A DNA stretch of 64,000 nucleotides from Lutjanus erythropterus (GCA_020091685.1 CM034604.1:9790519-9854518); one strand, 5' to 3'. Positions 1-11,929 are shown, numbered from the stretch's first letter. The notes: a model not told the origin generated them from the letters alone. Made by a program: numbers and translations.

Positions 1-1499
1 TCTATATTTTCCATCCAACAGATGGTCTTTTCCCCCCCGTACACTGCATGGCAAATGACACCTGACGACGCTGAATTTTGGTCAAACTCTAAAATGAGTC
101 ATGCTGCTCAAAATTGGATCGGAATTGGATCCACATCATACAGTTTATGCCCAGCTTACGGTTTTGGACAGACAAAAAAAACCTTGCATACTGTTTTAGC
201 GTACTAAATAGCATATATATGGAATTTTAGGTATAATGCTAATGACTGTTTGCTAATGTTAGCATAAATTTAGCAGAATATTGCTTTGCATTTACTAGCA
301 TGTATGTTTCCCATTTAAGGATTGCTTAGAGCTCAATTACCTTACGTAAATGTAGATATTTACGCATTTCACTAAGCACTCAGAATCATATCCAGTCACC
401 CACCTGCTTATCTATGATTAAAATATGCTATAGTGAGCATGCTAACACTGACTCCAAGCTAGACTGCAGGTTACTCAGATTGAAGCTCCAGCTGCTTCTG
501 TGTCATCTGGAGCGTTTCAGGCGATGGAGTCCTCACATGGCTCATCAAAAGATAAGCTCCTCTTACAATTCTTGTATTTCAGCTGAGACCCCCTCTTCCC
601 ACACGAGCGCAAGAATTGCCTTTAACCAGCCGCTGTACAAATACTTTGACGCAAACCACGCGTGAAGCAGCTTACTTCTTCCCCCAGCAGTATTTAATGA
701 AAGGGAATTCACAAAGGGAAACGTGACACTGTGCTTTGATATAAACCCCCTGAAATCAATGCAGGCTTAACAAGTGATAACATTGGACCTGGTAAACTGT
801 GTAGCCATGATCTTATAAGGATGTGCAAAGCGCGGCAGCCATTATTTGGATGTGAGAGGTATATTATCCTTGGCTGCTGGGCTCTGAATTTGCAAGACAC
901 TTTGACTGCCGCTACAAAGGGGCTACGGGCCGTATTCAGGGTTTTACTCATCCCTTTCACTCTCATTCATGACAATACATCTTATCGTGGAGTATCCATC
1001 TCCTTTCATGTCTCTCCTCAGGGACCAAACCAGTATCATAAGTAATGCGCCATGCATCAAATGTGGTTTTCCCATTTATTTTTCATAAGACTATGTCAGT
1101 CAGGCTCAGAAGTAATAAGCCAACAGCGCTGGTAAAGACATTTGCAAAGTAAATAAGGCCTCCTCTCTGACACCACAAATGTGTGTCTATGACTGCTGTC
1201 GCCATGGTACCGCCTGTCAGCATCGTTGTCACCGGTGTCGTCATGGCAGTGTGGGCTGATGTTAATCTATTCTGCGGGTGTGACAGTTTGTGGTTGGGAG
1301 AGTGGGAACTCCAGAAGCAGGGGTGTGGTAAACGTGTCAGTCAGCTACTGTTCGGGCAAAGGACCAGGACGAAGTCAGAGGGTAGAGGATGGATACTTCA
1401 AAAAAGAAAGGTTTTATGAGTCTTTTTTTTTAATTCACAAACTTATAATTCAGTTATTTTCCTTTTCTTGCTTTCCTTTTTTATTTTAGGCCTTGCTAG
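1..1499. other. Unique AT-rich sequence, no gene seen
   Basis: I see no splice-bounded exon, RNA gene or recognisable transposon here. The open frames (up to about 87 codons) show no domain and no coding bias. Words such as gctaatgttagc near 250 resemble the AGCATGCTAA repeats common elsewhere in the window, but the match is too short to call. Confidence 0.5.
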
Positions 1500-1715
1500 C
1501 GACATGGCTCTTGGGATGGCAATGCAGGTTCGTTGGTCGTTCCACCATTTTGGTCTAAACTGAAATATTTCAGCTGCTTATTGGAGAATTTCAATAGAAT
1601 TTAGTGCAGACATTCACTGTCCCCACAGGATTAACTCTAGTACCTTTGGTGATCCCCTGACTTCTTTGTAGCATCACTTGCAGGTCAAAATTTCCAGTAA
1701 ATTTGTGCACACATT
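1500..1715 (+). repeat. Fragment of percomorph interspersed repeat (front part)
   Basis: The tract running from 'accattttggtctaaactgaaatatttca' through 'gacattcactgtccccacagg' to 'ggtgatcccctgact' matches the leading part of a common fish repeat I remember, which continues into AGCATGCTAA words. Related segments occur at 1965-2575, 46490-46790 and 55380-55760. An apparent acceptor (TTTTATTTTAG) just upstream belongs to the repeat edge and is not treated as an exon. The class of element is unknown to me. Confidence 0.55.
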
Positions 1716-1796
1716 TAAAGTTTCCAGCTCCCACTGACTATCATGTTTTTTTTTCCTCTTGTGGCAATATGAGGTTGACATTTGTGTTTTTTAAAT

Positions 1797-1925
1797 ATAT
1801 TTTAGGGCTTTTATGCCTTTAATTGTATAGGACAGCTGAATATATGACATGAAAGGAGAAGAGAGTGTCGGGGAATGACAAGCAGCAAAGAGACATAGGT
1901 GGGAGTCAAACCCACAGCTGCTGCA
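1797..1925 (-). repeat. tRNA-derived SINE-like repeat, copy 1
   Basis: The tract reads tttagggcttttatgcc, then ggacagctga, a GA-rich stretch, 'atgacaagcagcaaag' and 'ggagtcaaaccca'. On the minus strand the last part gives GGTTTGACTCC, close to a pol III B box (GGTTCGANTCC), so the tRNA-like head lies at the high-coordinate end. A second copy is at 4293-4424. The A-box half is missing or too diverged to see. Confidence 0.6.
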
Positions 1926-1964
1926 GAGGATTCACAGCTTCTGTACGTGGAGTGAACATTTCTG

Positions 1965-2575
1965 TTTTTTAGTGAAATATCTCAAAAACTGCTGGATGGA
2001 TTTCCATAAAATGTGGCTGAATTATCATAACACTGGTAATCCCTTCAAGTTCTCATGAAGTCCAAATCAGTATCTTAGTGATCTTATGTGTTTTGCATTA
2101 TATGTCACCTGCACACCAGTATCTGACCTAACAAGTAATTTAGCAGTGCTGTAAACGCCAATCAGTATCCATGTGTCTCTCCCTTGGTGCCTGTTTTTAC
2201 ATGAAACGTAAATATGTGAACACAAATAGCACCTCGTTAGCTGGCTCATGAGAACTTTGACATCTCATTACCACTGCGTCAGGTCAAAATCTTTATTTGT
2301 CCTTTGGTTTTGGTTATAACTCAAAACCCTCAAATTGATTAAATTCACATCAGCTTCAACTGTACTTTGTGTTTAGTGCTAATTAGATGATCTTAACAAA
2401 TAGCACTAGAAAATGCCAGCATGCTAATGTGCTAAACTAAGATGATAAACATGGTAATCATTATATCATCACGCTCACCATAACATCAGCATGCTAGCAT
2501 GGTGACTGTAGCATTCAGCTCAGTACCAGAACAGCCTCACAGAGCTGCTAGCATAGCTGAAGGCTCTCAGTCTTG
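1965..2575 (+). repeat. AGCATGCTAA-type interspersed repeat
   Basis: It opens with 'tatctcaaaaactgctggatggatttccat' and proceeds through 'cagcttcaactgtactttgtgtttagtgctaatta' to 'gccagcatgctaatgtgctaaactaagatg', 'catcagcatgctagcatgg' and 'cctcacagagctgctagcat'. This order matches a repeat I know from many percomorph genomes. The centre (about 2060-2270) is unrelated and is probably an insertion or decayed sequence. A second copy lies at 46490-46790. Confidence 0.6.
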
Positions 2576-3740
2576 GAGGAAACTTTTTATTTTTATCCAT
2601 CCAGAGGTAACACGTTGTTATAGAACAGGGCTCCCTTGTAAACCGCGGATAGTGATCAGTTGGTGTTCTTGGAGAATATGAAAGACATTTTTCTTTTCTC
2701 CACCTCTCTATTTATTCAATTCAGTCTGTTTCTCTCTCTTGGGGGTGAAACAGACCTGAGCATGGGACACATCTGGGACTGGACAGGTCTGGACTGGTCT
2801 ACACGTGTGTGTGTGTTGGATTGGGGGGGGTACCCGCTGTAGTGTAGAATAGGTGCTGGAGAGAATCATTGCTGTTTTCTTTTTCAGAAAGCGTGCCCTG
2901 AGCAGGTTTACATTGTAGCCGTGCCATATGCTCTACCAAGGAAATGGGCTTTATTAATACGTTTAAGAGCACGTCAGGCTTTGGTGACTTATGGGCTATG
3001 TAAGCCGATGTGAAGGTGCATTGTCGGCAACTTTTCACAAATAAAGACGGAGTAAAAGGGGGGGAAAGATGGAAAGAAAAACATTCTCTAGGGGCCTCCG
3101 TGGAGCAGGGGACCAACTGGTTTCAGGCCTGACACAGGGGGAAAAGGCTGCTTTAGCCGAGCCTCTGCGTTCCAGGTGTTGCTTTTTAATTGGCAATTCC
3201 GCGAGCAATAAAGCATTTCACTTACTTTCGCTTGTAAAGTGCTTTCATTCCATCTCCAAATGATGTAATTACCCGGCCGTCCCAGGCGAGAGGGCGGCAG
3301 GAGAGGAGAGGCGTTTGCTCTCCGTGCAGCCTGCTCTCTCAGCAAGAAGCCTGGTGAAGGGTTTCCTGGAGTATGTTTTCATTTAGGAAACCAAACACCA
3401 TAAAGTGAGGTAGTCGTTTGCACAATAAACGTACGCTTTAATTTCATTTTGAGCTCCCCCCCGCTCTGTGTGTGTCTAATATTTATGAAAAAATACGATA
3501 AAATATATAGGTTAGAGCTCTTTGATGTGCCAGGGGCGGCGGGGGATGTTCTTTGTTCCTGGAAACAGATGGCGATTGATTTTGTTTGTCCAGCATTAAT
3601 CTTTTCGTGGTTTTCATAAAGCTGCAGGGGCATATTTTTTGTTTTCATCGCAGTTTGAGATCGACTTCTTTAAGAGAATAATTCAGCCTTTTATGTACAT
3701 TTTTGCTTTCATTGGTGCTGCCGCACGATTCTTGTTCACA
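2576..3740. other. Unique sequence, no gene seen
   Basis: No exon is supported. The tract at 3180-3295 looks like a possible conserved non-coding element and is listed separately. The 105-codon minus-strand frame at 2799-3116 has no recognisable domain. Confidence 0.45.
3180..3295. promoter_or_regulatory. Candidate conserved non-coding element
   Basis: A unique tract with balanced base composition holds several AT-core words (ttttaattggcaatt, gagcaataaagc, gatgtaattacc) separated by CpG-containing sequence. This texture is typical of vertebrate developmental enhancers. It is judged only on appearance; no conservation could be tested. Confidence 0.25.
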
Positions 3741-3946
3741 ACTTCACTGGCAGCTCGAATGCCAAAGGAAATAAGTCTTAAGACTTCACAGTTCTTTACT
3801 CGGGTAGAAGTCTTTTTTAAAGTGAAGGATGAGAGGTTTACAATTACAAATATGCTAATGAAGTCAGTCAAGCCATGGATTGATGTTATCGTTTGAATTT
3901 TATGGAAAGGGGAGATTTTAAAAGAATTATTTAAGTAGTGTGGAAT
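3741..3946 (+). repeat. Diverged direct repeat pair, copy A
   Basis: About 205 bp that recur at 5128-5344. Shared blocks include 'gtagaagtctttt', 'aggtttacaattacaaatatgctaat', 'tgatgttatc' and 'aattttatggaaaggggagattttaaaa', ending in 'gtagtgtggaat'. Identity looks roughly 75-80 percent by eye. The 85-codon frame at 3639-3896 runs through this copy but is closed by stops in copy B, so it is not evidence for a protein. Family not recognised. Confidence 0.7.
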
Positions 3947-4292
3947 AAATTCTTAAACACACTCATACTTTATTTTACAGTACACTAATAAGATGTAACA
4001 AGCTATACTATAAATTAATCAAAAACTATGAATAAGATGTTCTCAACCCTTTATAAGACCCCTTTTAGACTTTATTAGAGAGAAATCAGGGACACATTTC
4101 ACTTTAGTTTACAGTGCGTTTCTGTCTTAATGTGTCCATAATTACTCTCTAATGATGTCAAAAAAGGGTTCTATTATGGTCTAATAAAGTCCAAAAAAGT
4201 ACATACATTACTAGTTTTTGTTTAATTTGACACAAAGCACAACTTGTCTTTTTACTGTACTGTCAAATAAATTGCAACATTTTTTCAGTTTT
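3947..4292. other. AT-rich spacer, nothing recognised
   Basis: Low-complexity AT-rich sequence. Short inverted words around 'actttattaga' and 'tctaataaagt' hint at a decayed element with inverted ends, but no boundary can be set. Confidence 0.4.
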
Positions 4293-4424
4293 CTTTAGGC
4301 TTCTTATGCCTTTAATTGACAGGACAGCTGAAGACATGACAGGAAATGGGGAGAGAGAGAGTGGGAAATGACACGCAGCAAAGGGACGCCAGCAGGATTC
4401 GAACACACGGCCACTACAGAGGTC
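4293..4424 (-). repeat. tRNA-derived SINE-like repeat, copy 2
   Basis: Same order as the copy at 1797: 'ctttaggcttcttatgcctttaattgacaggacagctgaagacatgacagg', a GA tract, 'tgacacgcagcaaaggg', then 'ggattcgaacaca'. The minus strand of the last word reads TGTTCGAATCC, a good pol III B box. This copy is better preserved than copy 1. Confidence 0.65.
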
Positions 4425-5127
4425 CCACATACTGTAGTCACAATTTAAGACAATTGAAATAATAATTAAATTAAATTATTACTAGACACATCAGTTGAAG
4501 GAACAATTGCGCATCCAAAAATGAGTCCTGCAGTCCAAAGCAAGTTGTGTCTGTCTGCCCCCGTCTCCCCAGTCTTGTGGAAGACGAGTGCAACATCTTA
4601 ATTTGACAATAACAAGCAAGGTCGAGTTGACCAGCTGTTTATAACTGTCAAGTGTCTGTCAGTGTAAAGCTAAGCTTGTTATCCTGAAACAAAAAGCCCA
4701 CTGCTCTGAAAATACACACTGGAGTTCAGTGACTGCCTGCCAGAATGCATTAATATTTTGCTCATTTTAACTGTTAAAAACATCTCCTTCTAAAAGATTA
4801 TTAATGATTTCTTATGACTCATAAACAGACTCATTAGACAAAACATGCGGCATTAATTACATCAATGATTAATGTGAAATGGGCAAACAACAGAAGTTCA
4901 AGACCAGAATAGGAAATTTAAAGGAGAATATCGCAGTTGTAGCGCTGTGGTCAGAAAAGTGGGTATTGCAACTTAGCATGTTTCCTTAATCTCTGATGAA
5001 ATATCATGGTCACTTTATGATTTATTACAGTAAATATATTACCAATGTATCCTTTAACAGTTAGTTAATGCTTATTACTCCATGCTGAATGTGTTATAAA
5101 GTTATACCAACCCTGCTTCTCTTACTG
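4425..5127. other. Unique or unrecognised sequence
   Basis: AT-rich DNA with no gene, RNA or transposon end that I can support. Confidence 0.4.
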
Positions 5128-5344
5128 AACTTTGCTAGCAGCTCCAGTGCCAATGTAAACAAGTATTAAAACTTCACTGTTTTTCACCCTTGTAGAAGTC
5201 TTTTTATAAAGTAAAGGACGAAAGGTTTACAATTACAAATATGCTAATTAGGTCAGCTAACCCACAGAGTGATGTTATCATGTGGAATTTTATGGAAAGG
5301 GGAGATTTTAAAAAACTTATTTTCCTGTTTGTGTAGTGTGGAAT
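5128..5344 (+). repeat. Diverged direct repeat pair, copy B
   Basis: Second member of the pair described at 3741-3946, in the same orientation and about 1.39 kb downstream. The conserved core is 'gtttacaattacaaatatgctaat' and 'ttttatggaaaggggagatttta'. Confidence 0.7.
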
Positions 5345-6589
5345 TCCCTCTGAGACCCAAAAAGGTCAAAACCAAAGCCAAGAGTGTGTCGGCCAAGAGT
5401 GTGGAGACTGTAACACTAACCTGAAGTCATTTGACTAAAACGGATCTCATGATCCACCTGAGGATTGTGAACCCTCCAGAACAAGTTCAGCCTGTCAGCT
5501 CGTGGCACGGATCGCGCTCTGAAACACAAACTCCGTTTGATCAATGTCGCACAGTGATAGGTGAAAAGCACGGCATTCCACTGAAGCTGGATGCCTGAAT
5601 ATCTCAGCGTGTACGGAACAACGCACAGTAGAAAGTCAAAGGGAAACATTCTTTTCGCATAAGGCCTACCTGGCAACGCTTTTGCATATCAGACCTCCCC
5701 AGTGCCTGTCAGTATTCCAGCAGTGGCAACATTGCCAAAAAACACAAAAACAAGCTGTTCGCTATCACTGCCGTTCCCATGGGAACAGGCCCGCAGAGGG
5801 TGTGCCCGCTCCGAAACTCATCTGCACAAACAGTATGCAAGCGTACTCCCCAGCATGCTACACAAACCAGGACGGGGGGGGGGAGAGAGGGCTCCACTAC
5901 CCTCCTCTTTCTCCAAGAACCGGGGCCTCTTACAGAACCCTGCTATCAGAGTAAGCGATTAGCTGGCCCCACTTGTGAAAAGTGCCACAAGGGGAAAACG
6001 GATCAAGATTCCAGAGATGTTGGGCCTGCAGTGCTCATTCGCACACTTCCTCTCCTTAATAAAGACCACACATTCCCAGCGGCTGGAGCAGCGCTGGGCC
6101 CGGCGGAGCTGCAGTTCAAAGCTAGCCGGAGCTGCAGCAGAGAGGGGCAGAAGTAAACAGCACAGCGTTGACTGGCAAAACAATAAACAAATAAATGCCA
6201 GGCCGCTTCAATTAGCCGCAGTTATTTTTGTTACGCGGCAGCGGTGCGAGAAAGGGAAAGTTTGACAGAGGGCATCTTTAAAGGCATCCTTTTGCTGTCT
6301 GCCTTTTTTTTTGTAATTGGCTTTTGTTGTCAAGTTAGTCATCAGTGGGAATGAGCACCCTGCACCCCCCTCCTCACCCCACTGCTGCAGCACCACAGGT
6401 GGCACAAACACCATATAATTAGTATGGAGTGTACCTGCAATGTTTTTGCATTGCTTTACAGAAGCACATATGAATGCACCATGAAGCAGGTGCCAGTGAC
6501 AGTTAACAGTTATGCATTTACATATCAAGCTACATCAGAAGCTATACACTGAAAGTGTTTTTTTTTCTTGTCGTTTTACATTAAAATAG
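5345..6589. other. Unique sequence; possible regulatory tract
   Basis: Moderately CpG-bearing unique DNA with several overlapping 60-125 codon frames, none with a domain. The section at 6150-6300 (aacaataaacaaataaatg, gcttcaattagccgc, tttttgttacgcggcagcgg) looks like a conserved non-coding element. Confidence 0.35.
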
Positions 6590-7744
6590 CAAGCAAGCAA
6601 AGTTTATTCATATAGCACTTTTCACAGTCACAAAGTGACATCATAGTCAAAGAAATCAAATCAAACACTTATTCTTAACAGCTGGGACAAACCTGTTTTT
6701 TGAGTGAGTTTTTATTTATACTCTTGAGTTATTCTGGGAAACGCAGAGGGCACGTCCAACCCAAAACATGGCCGCTCCATCAGGCAGCTTTATTGGACAT
6801 GTCCGGACAAGTTTGAGCCATCAGAGCCAGAGGACGATGACAGGATGGTATTTTTCTTTTCTTCACTGTCGGGTTGTTGGAACTGAAGTGAGCTGAAGTG
6901 AACTGCTGGGCTGATTTGGACTGAGAGAGTTACTGGCCAAGCTACAAGCTACAAGCTACTGGTCTAAGTCCATAAGTCAGCCCTACACAATTCTTATTCT
7001 TTTCACATGTTTTCAGGAACAAAGTTCTGACATGTATAACATGTTTAGAAGAACCCTTTTCCTTTTACCTGGAAAAACTCAAACTCTTGACCATTGAACC
7101 TAGCTGTCCAATTTCCCAGTGATTTTTTTTTTTTTTTTTTATCAAATGTCTACATTAACTCCATCCATAATTTCCCATCTAGTATCATACGGTGCTGACA
7201 AAATGTTACATTTTTTCATTTCACAGTATAGTCATAGTGAGTAGCTATTTTCAGTTGCAAAGAGAGTCTTAATGCTAATCAATATGCTCATTTTTAAATC
7301 ATAAGTCATCAAAGCTAAATAAGAGCTTTGATTTAGAAGAGGCTACAGAACTGACATGTTATGCTTGAGCTAATCTGATAGTAATATTATGTAATGAGTT
7401 TGTAGAAAAATAGGAAGTTTACCTGCACTTGAGTAGTATTCTTGCCTTTTTTAAACCGGAAAGTGAAACAAGGGAGCTTAGAGTATTGCAAACCATTTTT
7501 ATGCCTGATTAAATCATGTTTTTGTAAAAATCTGACAGAGTTGACTGAAAACATTTTCACCCCAAAATTGGAATTAGAGTGTTTGTAATAGTATTTTTTA
7601 TAGGTGTTATTTTGTAGGATTTGTTCCATTTCTCAAGAATAGGTGATAAAATACCATATGCTACCCACATGCCTGTCTAAACAGGTTTAGCTGGTTTTAA
7701 AAGTCCACAGTGTCCAAAGATCTCAAGCTTATGAGGAAACAATT
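6590..7744. other. Repeat fragment plus unique DNA
   Basis: The word 'caaagtttattcatatagcac' near 6600 is the reverse of a tail found on many fish retroposons (compare 10860-10950, + strand). A T17 run sits near 7123-7140. The rest is unrecognised; the stretch from 7390 leads into the LINE relic and may belong to its 3' flank. Confidence 0.4.
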
Positions 7745-8760
7745 CCTAAGCTTCCAAAGAGTCTTGGAATGTGTCCCAGGAACACTTAGAAATCCTTAAA
7801 TGAAAGAAGTATGATCGATCATGCATCCTGATGTAAGTATAGAAAGTCATGGATTGGTTGAAAACTACACAAAGATTACTATGAGGATAGGGTACCGCGG
7901 TTCTGCCTGATTGTTGGTTGAAGGTTATCAGGGACAACGATCAGAACTTCAGTTTTATCCAACAGTTGTTCAGTTCAGGCAGTTTATGGCAGCATGTCAA
8001 AGGAAAATAAAATGGACCTGAAACCAATCCCTGGGGTACACCACATGGCAGAGCGGCAGTGTCCAACACAAATTAACCTACAGAGATAGACAATGTTCTA
8101 TCTGAAAGATGGGAAGAGAAGCACTCTTATGCAGTCCCAGAAATGCCAGCAGGTGGTTTCGCCTGTAGATTAGAATTTGGTGGTCAACAGTATCGAATAC
8201 TATGTCAAATGAAAACCACAACTGATCAATTTCAAGCATCTGAAGCTATTAAAAAATCATTTTAATAGCTCACCTTGAGGAGAGCCGTTTCAGTGGCGTT
8301 TACAGAAACCAGACAGATTTCTCAAACACCCTGTGCAGTTCCAGTATTTCAACAATTTGTTTTTCAGCAACCTTTTCTAAGTTTTGGAAAAGAATGGGAG
8401 TTTAGAAGTAGGTCTATAACTTTAACTATAGGAAATAGCTCTCAGTAGGGAAGGATCTAGGTTTGGTTTCTTTAACAAAGATTTGAACAATACCCTGCTT
8501 AAAATAACCTGAGACACATCCTGATGAAAGAGAGTGGTTCATAATATTGACTATGGAGGGGCAAATGGAGCTAGAAACCTTTAAAAACATAGATAACAGG
8601 ATAGCAGCCTGGGAATATGAAAGTCTAACAATGAAAACGCTATAAAACGACTATAAAAAGGATACTTTTCAATATGATCCAGTCCTATACAAAGAACACA
8701 CGGCCTCAAAAAACTCAAAGGTCACTTCACTGACAAAAGAATATGTTTTCACAATATGCC
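7745..8760 (-). pseudogene. Decayed L2/CR1-type LINE reverse transcriptase
   Basis: Read on the minus strand, several LINE RT landmarks appear in the right order, split over frames. A block at about 8460-8560 reads LKQGIVQIFVKETKP, like the FKxAxVxPLLKKP block. At 8340-8400 comes LEKVAEKQIVE. At 8271-8300 comes ATETALLKV, the TETALLKV block. At 8170-8205 comes FDTVDHQIL, the FDTVDHxIL block. At 8010-8045 comes CGVPQGLVSGP, the GVPQGSVLGP block. At 7842-7885 comes NLCVVFNQSMTF, the LGVxFDxxLxF block. The segment that should carry the catalytic YADD/FADD box between GVPQG and KTEVLIV is missing. The many stops and frame changes show it is dead. Clade assignment (L2/Rex1/CR1 group) is from motif resemblance. 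The 5' end may extend beyond 8760, but nothing there is recognisable. Confidence 0.8.
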
Positions 8761-10764
8761 CAGGTTTTGGTCAGTCAGTGAGATTTCTGCCTCCACCCTC
8801 ATACGATGTGGGGTAAATCAAATTTTCTTTGCGGTGCTCAAAGTGTTGAAAAATTACTTTTGAAAAAGAAAATACAACAACACCTCTTTCCAGAAACAGT
8901 GTCCTTGTTACTCTGGATTATCCAGAGAACACACTGTCAACACTGGAAGGCTATTCAACCAAAGAAATAGCCCCTATGAAAACTGTTAACAGCATGGTTA
9001 ACACTTCTCCGACACAGTCACAACATTCTCTGTTGCCAGTTTATTAAGTCCACCTAGTAAAACATAATACAGTCTAGAATAAAAGCTTCATGATGGTTAT
9101 TCAGCTTTTGTTTAAACTGTTTGACAGAGGTGTTGATTCAACAGTCATTTTGTTTGTGGTGATGTTGAATTCTGTTGCATATTGGAAACCTTTCTTGGTA
9201 TAACACACTTAAGACACATTGTACAGACACTAATCTCACCTTTTATTTAATTTATCAAGGCTACAGATGCTACCCACCTAGCCAGCTAACTAGCTAGGTT
9301 GGTGTGTTAGCTTGCTCATTATTCAGTCCTACTGGAGTGCCAGTGTTAAAGAAAGCAGCCAGCTGGGTAATTCAGAGTTACCTTGGCAGCCTTATGATTT
9401 TAAAAATGTTCTCCCGAAGAAGGCAAACACACACACACTTAGTGAGGAGCAAAAACAAACAGTGTCAGACAGTCTGGTTGCTGTTGCCAACAGACTGTAG
9501 CTAACGTTAGCTAGTTGGCAGTTGTTGCACATTGAAAGGTGAGAGGGCAGGAATAAGTGACAACTGTGCTGTTATAAAAAAGTGACATTATGAAAGAGAA
9601 GACAGACTTTAAAAAGGAGACTGAATAAAAACCATGCCCAGTAAAACTATTACTGTCCTTCCTGATTGAGAACTAATTGGGATTGATGAAAAACTATACT
9701 TAAGTAAAAGTACAATGACTGCATACATAAAAATGACTAAAGTAAAAGTGAAAATTACCATTTGAGAAACCCACTGAAGTAAATTCTAAAAAATACATAT
9801 TAATAAAAGTTCCTTTTGTCATTTTAATATTTTCAGGGTGTACTTATATTGAGAGTAACCTAATGTTAACACTGAGGTCGGCATTACATTTGATTAACTG
9901 CCTTCTGAACCAATTTAACGTGATATCACACCAATTTAAAAAGTCAACAGATCTCTTGCTACAAGACAAGTTAAACATACAATATGTAGGTTCTGTTGCT
10001 AGGGTTCTCATATTAAAATAATATCAAAAGACACAGTTTGATGATGTTGTGGGATCACATTAGTTGTTGTCTTCACTTTTAAACAGCCACCATAGCTAAT
10101 GAAAATCTGATGTGATCACTGGCATATTCCATGTTTTCATGGAAGTTATAGCAACTAGCTAGCAACAGCTAGGAATAATGTAAGTACACAACTCAACAAA
10201 AGAAAAGTCTATTGTTTTAAAACATTTTGATGCAGAAATGTTGCATATTATAGCTTCACTGTCTGTAACATCAAAGATTAATTCTACACAAGAAAAATTA
10301 GGCTAACATAGCTAACGTTACCTGTCTAACTACCGTACATTTTCACCTACTTGCCTTTTTATTTGCTTTTGTTTAGCAGTTAAGTAGTAACAAATGTATA
10401 AATGGCTAAAGTAGCTAAGTAAAAAGTCGTTTATTGGCTCATAAATGCACTCGAGTAAAGTACATCTTAAAAAAGGAACATGAAAGCTACTTTTTTACAC
10501 ATGTGCATTACACGTTACTTGTTATTACCACTAGTCTGACTCAGTGAATGCAGACTGCTGGTATAATGCTGCCATTTTCAGCTTGTCTCAGGTGGTGACG
10601 CGGCATCCGCTGTCTTTGTTCTGTGTAAAGTCTCACCGGGAAATAACAACTGACAAACTGCCAACCTAAACACTGAAAATGGCAAATTGACGCCTTGGTT
10701 GCTAATGGTACAGACATAAACCAGCTAGAAGTTGCTGCCTTTCCTTTAGCAGTGATTTACCCCT
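8761..10764. other. Unrecognised sequence with repeat scraps
   Basis: No gene. Scraps such as 'acttaagtaaaagtac' (9700-9715) and 'actcgagtaaagtac' (about 10450) match the ACTTGAGTAAAAGTAC repeat family seen better at 20219, 48259 and 60973. An (AC)5 run lies at 9429. Words like gctaacgttagct recur at 9500 and 10310. Confidence 0.4.
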
Positions 10765-10960
10765 TTTAATGCCTTTAAGGACTCACCTCCCTGTTCCTCC
10801 AAAACACATATTCTTTTGGTGTGAGCCTACTATGTTCATAAATAGCATTTTATCTAATTATCTCCACTTAACTTGTTTTATCATGATTGTAAAACACTTT
10901 GTCACAATCTGTCTGTGCTATGCAAATAAAAGCATTATTATTCTTGTGATTTGGGCCACC
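10765..10960 (+). repeat. Retroposon-type 3' tail
   Basis: The sequence 'gattgtaaaacactttgtcacaatctgtctgtgctatgcaaataaaagcattattattcttg' closely resembles the 3' tail 'TGTAAAGCACTTTG...TGCTATATAAATAAA...ATTATTATT' that ends many fish LINE and SINE copies. The body upstream (10771-10860) is too diverged to assign. The 74-codon frame at 10769-10993 is part of this repeat. Confidence 0.5.
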
Positions 10961-11159
10961 GTCATTAGTTATGTATGTGTTTTAATTGTATAATTCATAC
11001 CTCTGACCCAAGACTGCTAAAAATGTGAAAACAACAACTCCACAAAAGAAAAAAAACAGAAGCCTTTCTCCCAAAGGAAAACACCCTACTCTCTAAGTGA
11101 GCAATAAATCTAGCACTTAAGAGCGGTTGTCCCTGTGTGTGTGTGTATTTGAGCGTGTA

Positions 11160-11905
11160 AATGTACTCAGTGTCCTCAAGTCCATATAGCCTCCAGAGCT
11201 GTCAAACGCGGCCTGGCCCCGCAACTTCCGTAGCCCGTGACCCCTGTAACTCCTGTTTTGTTCTCGGCACTCCAGGGCCCTCAGATATCCCTCCACTGGA
11301 ACTCCCCCCCCCGCCCGAGATGACGGACACCCCCTCTCCTCTCTGTTCCTACACACTATACCCTGGTAGCCTTTGACCTCCCCGGCACCTCTGCCTTCTC
11401 TCCGCGACTGCCCTTGCATTCCAGTAAAGGCGCTGAAACCTGAGCCCGCGGTGAGCTCATCGCCGGGCCGCGGAATCAAGAGTTAAATGATACCAAAAAA
11501 CAGAGAGAGAGGGGAGAAAACGGAGAGAGGCAGCCGGCGGTGCAGGACAGGTCTGGAACTGGTTCTGTGCGTCTGCTCGCCGGGGCTCTTCGGGGGTTAA
11601 GTTACACCAGCGAAAGCAGGGAAGGAAGAGGAAGAAGAAACTGCTGGCGTCTTTAGAATTCTCCCTGCTTCTTTTGTCTGTCTCGTTTTCAGCCCTCTCG
11701 CCGTCTCTCAGCGGCCTGACTGACTGGTGCCTGCAGTTTCCTCTTGACACACTCCAGCGAGCCCGCCGCCCTCCATCCGCGCTTTCAAGTTAACGAGCCC
11801 CGTCGGTCTCGTCCTCCTCGCGTCTGGGAGCCGGGGATGTGAGTGTAATGCCGTGAGGTCGCGCTCTCCACTCTGTCTGAGTCTCTGTTCTTCTCTGACC
11901 CTGCC
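11160..11905 (+). promoter_or_regulatory. CpG-rich promoter and 5' leader
   Basis: CpG density rises sharply compared with the flanks (for example 'gagcccgcggtgagctcatcgccgggccgcgg' near 11440 and 'gagcccgccgccctccatccgcg' near 11760). It drops again after the donor at 11930. Such short islands mark vertebrate transcription starts. No TATA box is evident, as is usual for island promoters. The transcription start cannot be placed. The minus-strand frames here (97-120 codons) are shadows of this composition. Confidence 0.55.
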
Positions 11906-11929
11906 ATGACCACCAAGTGTCCAAAGACG
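11906..11929 (+). CDS. Candidate first coding exon, gene unidentified
   Basis: The ATG at 11906 has G at -3 and follows an in-frame TAA about 60 bases upstream in the leader, so it would be the true start of this frame. Eight codons give MTTKCPKT, followed directly by GTGAGT at 11930, a near-consensus 5' splice site leaving phase 0. Reading through the donor hits a stop five codons later. The peptide is too short to identify and I do not recognise it. Its position just inside a CpG-rich leader supports a first exon; it could also be a non-coding leader exon. No downstream exon is seen in the window, which implies an intron of more than 50 kb if the gene runs rightwards. The second candidate first exon at 63642 also ends in phase 0. 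Confidence 0.45.

Noticed and set aside
1475..1538. Apparent 38-base exon between TTTTATTTTAG and CAGGTTCGT
   Set aside because: The sequence is the leading edge of a common interspersed repeat, the donor is poor and the frame is trivial.
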